DNA from: Flavonifractor sp. An100
Lineage (GTDB): Bacteria; Bacillota; Clostridia; Oscillospirales; Oscillospiraceae
Assembly (NCBI RefSeq): GCF_002161175.1
Contig: NZ_NFMA01000008.1
Coordinates: forward strand, 1 to 64,000
DNA length: 64,000 nucleotides
Reading direction: 5' to 3'
Below, one piece after another: positions 63,001-64,000 of this stretch (the stretch's first letter is position 1; every line of letters begins with the position of its first letter). The notes under the pieces are model-generated. The model was not told where the DNA came from, did no database searches, and saw nothing but the letters and a program-made list of their open reading frames with translations. A program made the translations under genes and the position numbers.

Positions 63001-63689
63001 CGATGGTCGCCAACTGGCAGACCTTGCAGACCGAGCAGGAAGCAGCCGCCGGCAGTGTGGCTGACCTCAAGACCGACTTCACAGCCACTATGGACGAACT
63101 GCAAGCCGAGCTTGCTGCCGATATCGAGGCAATGGATCTCGGCACGGAAGCTGCGGAGAGTGGCAAAGCTACCATCCAGGGCTTTGTGTCCGGCGCGGAG
63201 GGAATGCTGCCCCAGGTGCAGGCCGCCTACTCACGGATTGCCCAGGCAGCCATTGACGCCATCGACGCCAAGCTGGAGATCCACAGCCCTTCCCGCGTCA
63301 TGGAGGAAAAGGCCGACATGACCTGGGCGGGCTACATCAAGGAAACCGAGGCCCTGCAGCCGGACGTGGCCGAGGCTATGTCCGGCATGGCCGGCGCCGG
63401 TGTCGAGGCTTTCTCCGCCGAGGAGATCCAGGCCGTGGGCATCGCCCCGCAGCTCATGGCGTACCTGGCCTCCTATCAGGCCGGCAACGCCATCTCCGCG
63501 GAGAGCGGAGCGGGCGGCGGGGGCGGCTCCATCGTGATCTACTTCGAGCCCCAGTATGACCTTGCCGGCGTCACCAATGCCGCCGAGCTGGAGGCTATCC
63601 TGGCGGCCCACGACGAGGATATGCGCGAGCTGATCCTGGAGGTCTTGCAGGAGGCCGGCGTCGACGCAGCGAGGAGGGCTTACACATGA
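60093..63689 (+). CDS. Tail tape-measure protein (TP901 family)
   Basis: A 1198-residue protein. An N-terminal coiled coil (KEIQSLSKTQSDITAYQKQQ ...) is followed by the TP901 core (MDFESAMTGVAKTTDLTDDE, AGAGAQVGMTEAEIMSFSGA), a hydrophobic membrane-active segment (ALVNAITAFVGVLGLVVAAL, AYTVGAKVAAAASAMLTAAI), and a long Glu/Ala-rich helical part with IEIHSPSRVMEEKA-like (KLEIHSPSRVMEEKADMTWA). Its length implies a tail of roughly 180 nm by the usual 0.15 nm per residue rule. Overlaps the next gene by 4 bp. Confidence 0.95.
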   Translation: MASRKEYEMLFQLNAQLGGSYSKTFKAAQDELAAMQKEIQSLSKTQSDITAYQKQQTAVENTRKRLELLQQQYDNIQKEIQQTGEFSADLQNKLLAKQQQIDKTTSSLNRQTERLDEMGDALKEAGVNMDDLGQSSARLTNRIDVLKKEQEEVAEGAQTFGNKASQAFGAVHEAIVAAGIATALKEVYEYFADCAQASMDFESAMTGVAKTTDLTDDELSAMSDAIKEMSTEIPATTEELAAIAESAGQLGIHKESLLDFTEIMAMLGTSTNMTADEAATSLSRLANITGMSQEDFDRLGATIVDLGNNLATTEKEIVDMSMRIAGAGAQVGMTEAEIMSFSGALSSVGIEAEAGGSAFSTLISNMSLAVQQGGDGLEQFADVAGMSASEFAAAFEEDAAGAIIQFIQGLGNMESEGRSAIAVLDDMGLSDIRMRDALLRAAGASDVFTNALQIGSNAWDENTALVNEATKRYATTQSQLTMMQNAYKNLKVAIGDAYTPALQKAYSVGTQVLNAVSQFIKQNPALVNAITAFVGVLGLVVAALAAYTVGAKVAAAASAMLTAAIPGVNIIMGVAAAVAGVTAAIAALATAAANDAVPSVDELTQAAQGMREAMDEANATYDDTVSSTLAAAGVADTYIAKLEEMEAAGVRTEEEHRQYHNTLALLCQVVPDLANYIDLETDTIEGGTAALRANTEAWKQNAMQQAYQEQLTALYSQYSAVLIEAEENSIGLTKAQYDLEAAEKKQTDTFNRMNELMEEANAEAQAYSEEYGVWADATTFLTQEYYDLQDSIYDINDEIWTAQDTIDAYTKAIEEDQEAVAAAEEEIALAEEAVQNLTAATQEGGDAATEAAAQEQELQTAITGVKEEINALVTAYTEAYDAALESISGQYQLWDEAAGVVATSAGTINSALESQITYWQDYNANLQTLTERSADIEGLSEMIASFADGSEESVNAIAGMAGATDEQLATMVANWQTLQTEQEAAAGSVADLKTDFTATMDELQAELAADIEAMDLGTEAAESGKATIQGFVSGAEGMLPQVQAAYSRIAQAAIDAIDAKLEIHSPSRVMEEKADMTWAGYIKETEALQPDVAEAMSGMAGAGVEAFSAEEIQAVGIAPQLMAYLASYQAGNAISAESGAGGGGGSIVIYFEPQYDLAGVTNAAELEAILAAHDEDMRELILEVLQEAGVDAARRAYT

Positions 63690-63895
63690 GAACGTACACC
63701 ACCACCCAGGGGGATATGTGGGACAGCATCGCATTCCAGCAGATGGGGAGCGTTGACTACACCGACCAGCTGATGAATGCCAATCAGCAGTACCGGGAGT
63801 ACTACACCTTCCCGGCCGGAATCGTCCTCACGATCCCCGACGCCGTGGAGCCGGTGTCCAGCTCTCTGCCGCCCTGGAAGCAGGTGGCGGGATGA
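63686..63895 (+). CDS. Tail protein X (LysM-like)
   Basis: A 69-residue protein of the P2 gpX type (YTTTQGDMWDSIAFQQMGSV, NANQQYREYYTFPAGIVLTI), a LysM-like fold found at the baseplate or tail tip. It is coupled to both neighbours by 4-bp overlaps. Confidence 0.85.
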   Translation: MRTYTTTQGDMWDSIAFQQMGSVDYTDQLMNANQQYREYYTFPAGIVLTIPDAVEPVSSSLPPWKQVAG

Positions 63896-64000
63896 GCGAC
63901 CGGAATCAGGCCCGCCGCACCACGGCGGAGGTCGTCTTCGGCGGCACCGACATCACATCATCCATCCGCCCCTACCTGCTGTCGCTGACCTACACCGACA
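63892..64000 (+). CDS. Late control gene D-like baseplate protein (5' part only)
   Basis: ATG at 63892 opens a frame to the window edge (MSDRNQARRTTAEVVFGGTD ITSSIRPYLLSLTYTD), the usual N-terminus of P2 gpD-like baseplate hub proteins, which follow gpX in this order. The rest lies beyond the window. Confidence 0.75.
   Translation, partial: MSDRNQARRTTAEVVFGGTDITSSIRPYLLSLTYTD

Noticed and set aside
1-64000. CRISPR arrays, tRNA/rRNA genes and diversity-generating retroelements
   Set aside because: I saw no regularly spaced repeats, no tRNA-like cloverleaf with CCA-adjacent arms, no rRNA motifs and no reverse transcriptase. A tRNA scan and a repeat finder would be needed to exclude short cases.

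Overview
The window reads as a GC-rich chromosome segment of a gut Firmicute, probably of the Oscillospirales type. That is an inference from a CD11xx/Tn1549-style conjugation module, an S-layer-anchored surface protein, a 2-hydroxyacyl-CoA-dehydratase-type activase, and codon use dominated by GCC, GTC and GAG. Almost everything from 1 to 27.6 kb is on the minus strand. From 27.7 kb to the right edge nearly everything is on the plus strand, apart from the phage repressor.

Layout. (1) 0-2.9 kb: a small minus-strand block with a KilA-N protein, a low-molecular-weight tyrosine phosphatase, a DUF1016-type protein and a metallophosphoesterase. (2) 2.9-4.3 kb: wreckage of large serine recombinases. 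One has lost its catalytic domain, and a second remnant is fused to a truncated MntR/DtxR-type regulator. (3) 4.2-13.7 kb: one apparent minus-strand operon. It encodes two surface proteins sharing an Ig/NEAT-like repeat (one with SLH domains), a substrate-binding lipoprotein, a fused two-ATPase acyl-CoA-dehydratase-type activase, a cupin and the truncated regulator. (4) 13.66-24 kb: part of an integrative conjugative element with VirB4, PrgI, two DNA methyltransferases, a TrbL/VirB6-like channel, Maff2, VirD4, PcfB, ArdA, DUF4406 and ParB. It is cut inside virB4 and has no relaxase here. Six similar palindromes are scattered through it. (5) 24.2-25.2 kb: a tyrosine integrase that has lost its catalytic tyrosine. 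(6) 25.3-64 kb: the left 38.7 kb of a largely intact temperate myovirus-type prophage.

The prophage runs in order: large serine integrase; repressor and Cro-like switch; RecT, MBL-fold, NinB and SSB recombination genes; replication initiator and loader; SleB hydrolase; RecU-like nuclease; FtsK-gamma-like protein; degenerate N6-methylase; ParB; ASCH; and an ArpU-like late regulator. A head module in the order of phage lambda (Nu1-A-W-B-C/Nu3-D-E-FI-FII-Z-U) then joins a P2-like contractile tail (sheath, tube, frameshifted chaperone, tape measure, X, D). The right end lies outside the window.

The most unusual content is a five-gene, translationally coupled cassette at 42.9-47.3 kb between the late regulator and the terminase. 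It holds a sodium:solute symporter followed by two successive pairs of a PAPS-reductase-family ATP pyrophosphatase and a ParB-like protein; the second pair resembles IbrA/IbrB. The joining of a membrane importer to this kind of cassette suggests a phage-carried modification or metabolic system, but its chemistry cannot be read from sequence alone. The phage also repeats the 8-mer GTTGCAAC nine times, mostly as in-frame Val-Ala-Thr codons that go against its own codon preference. Because several genes end abruptly at element junctions, both serial recombination and assembly chimerism should be considered for the 2.9-25.4 kb part.
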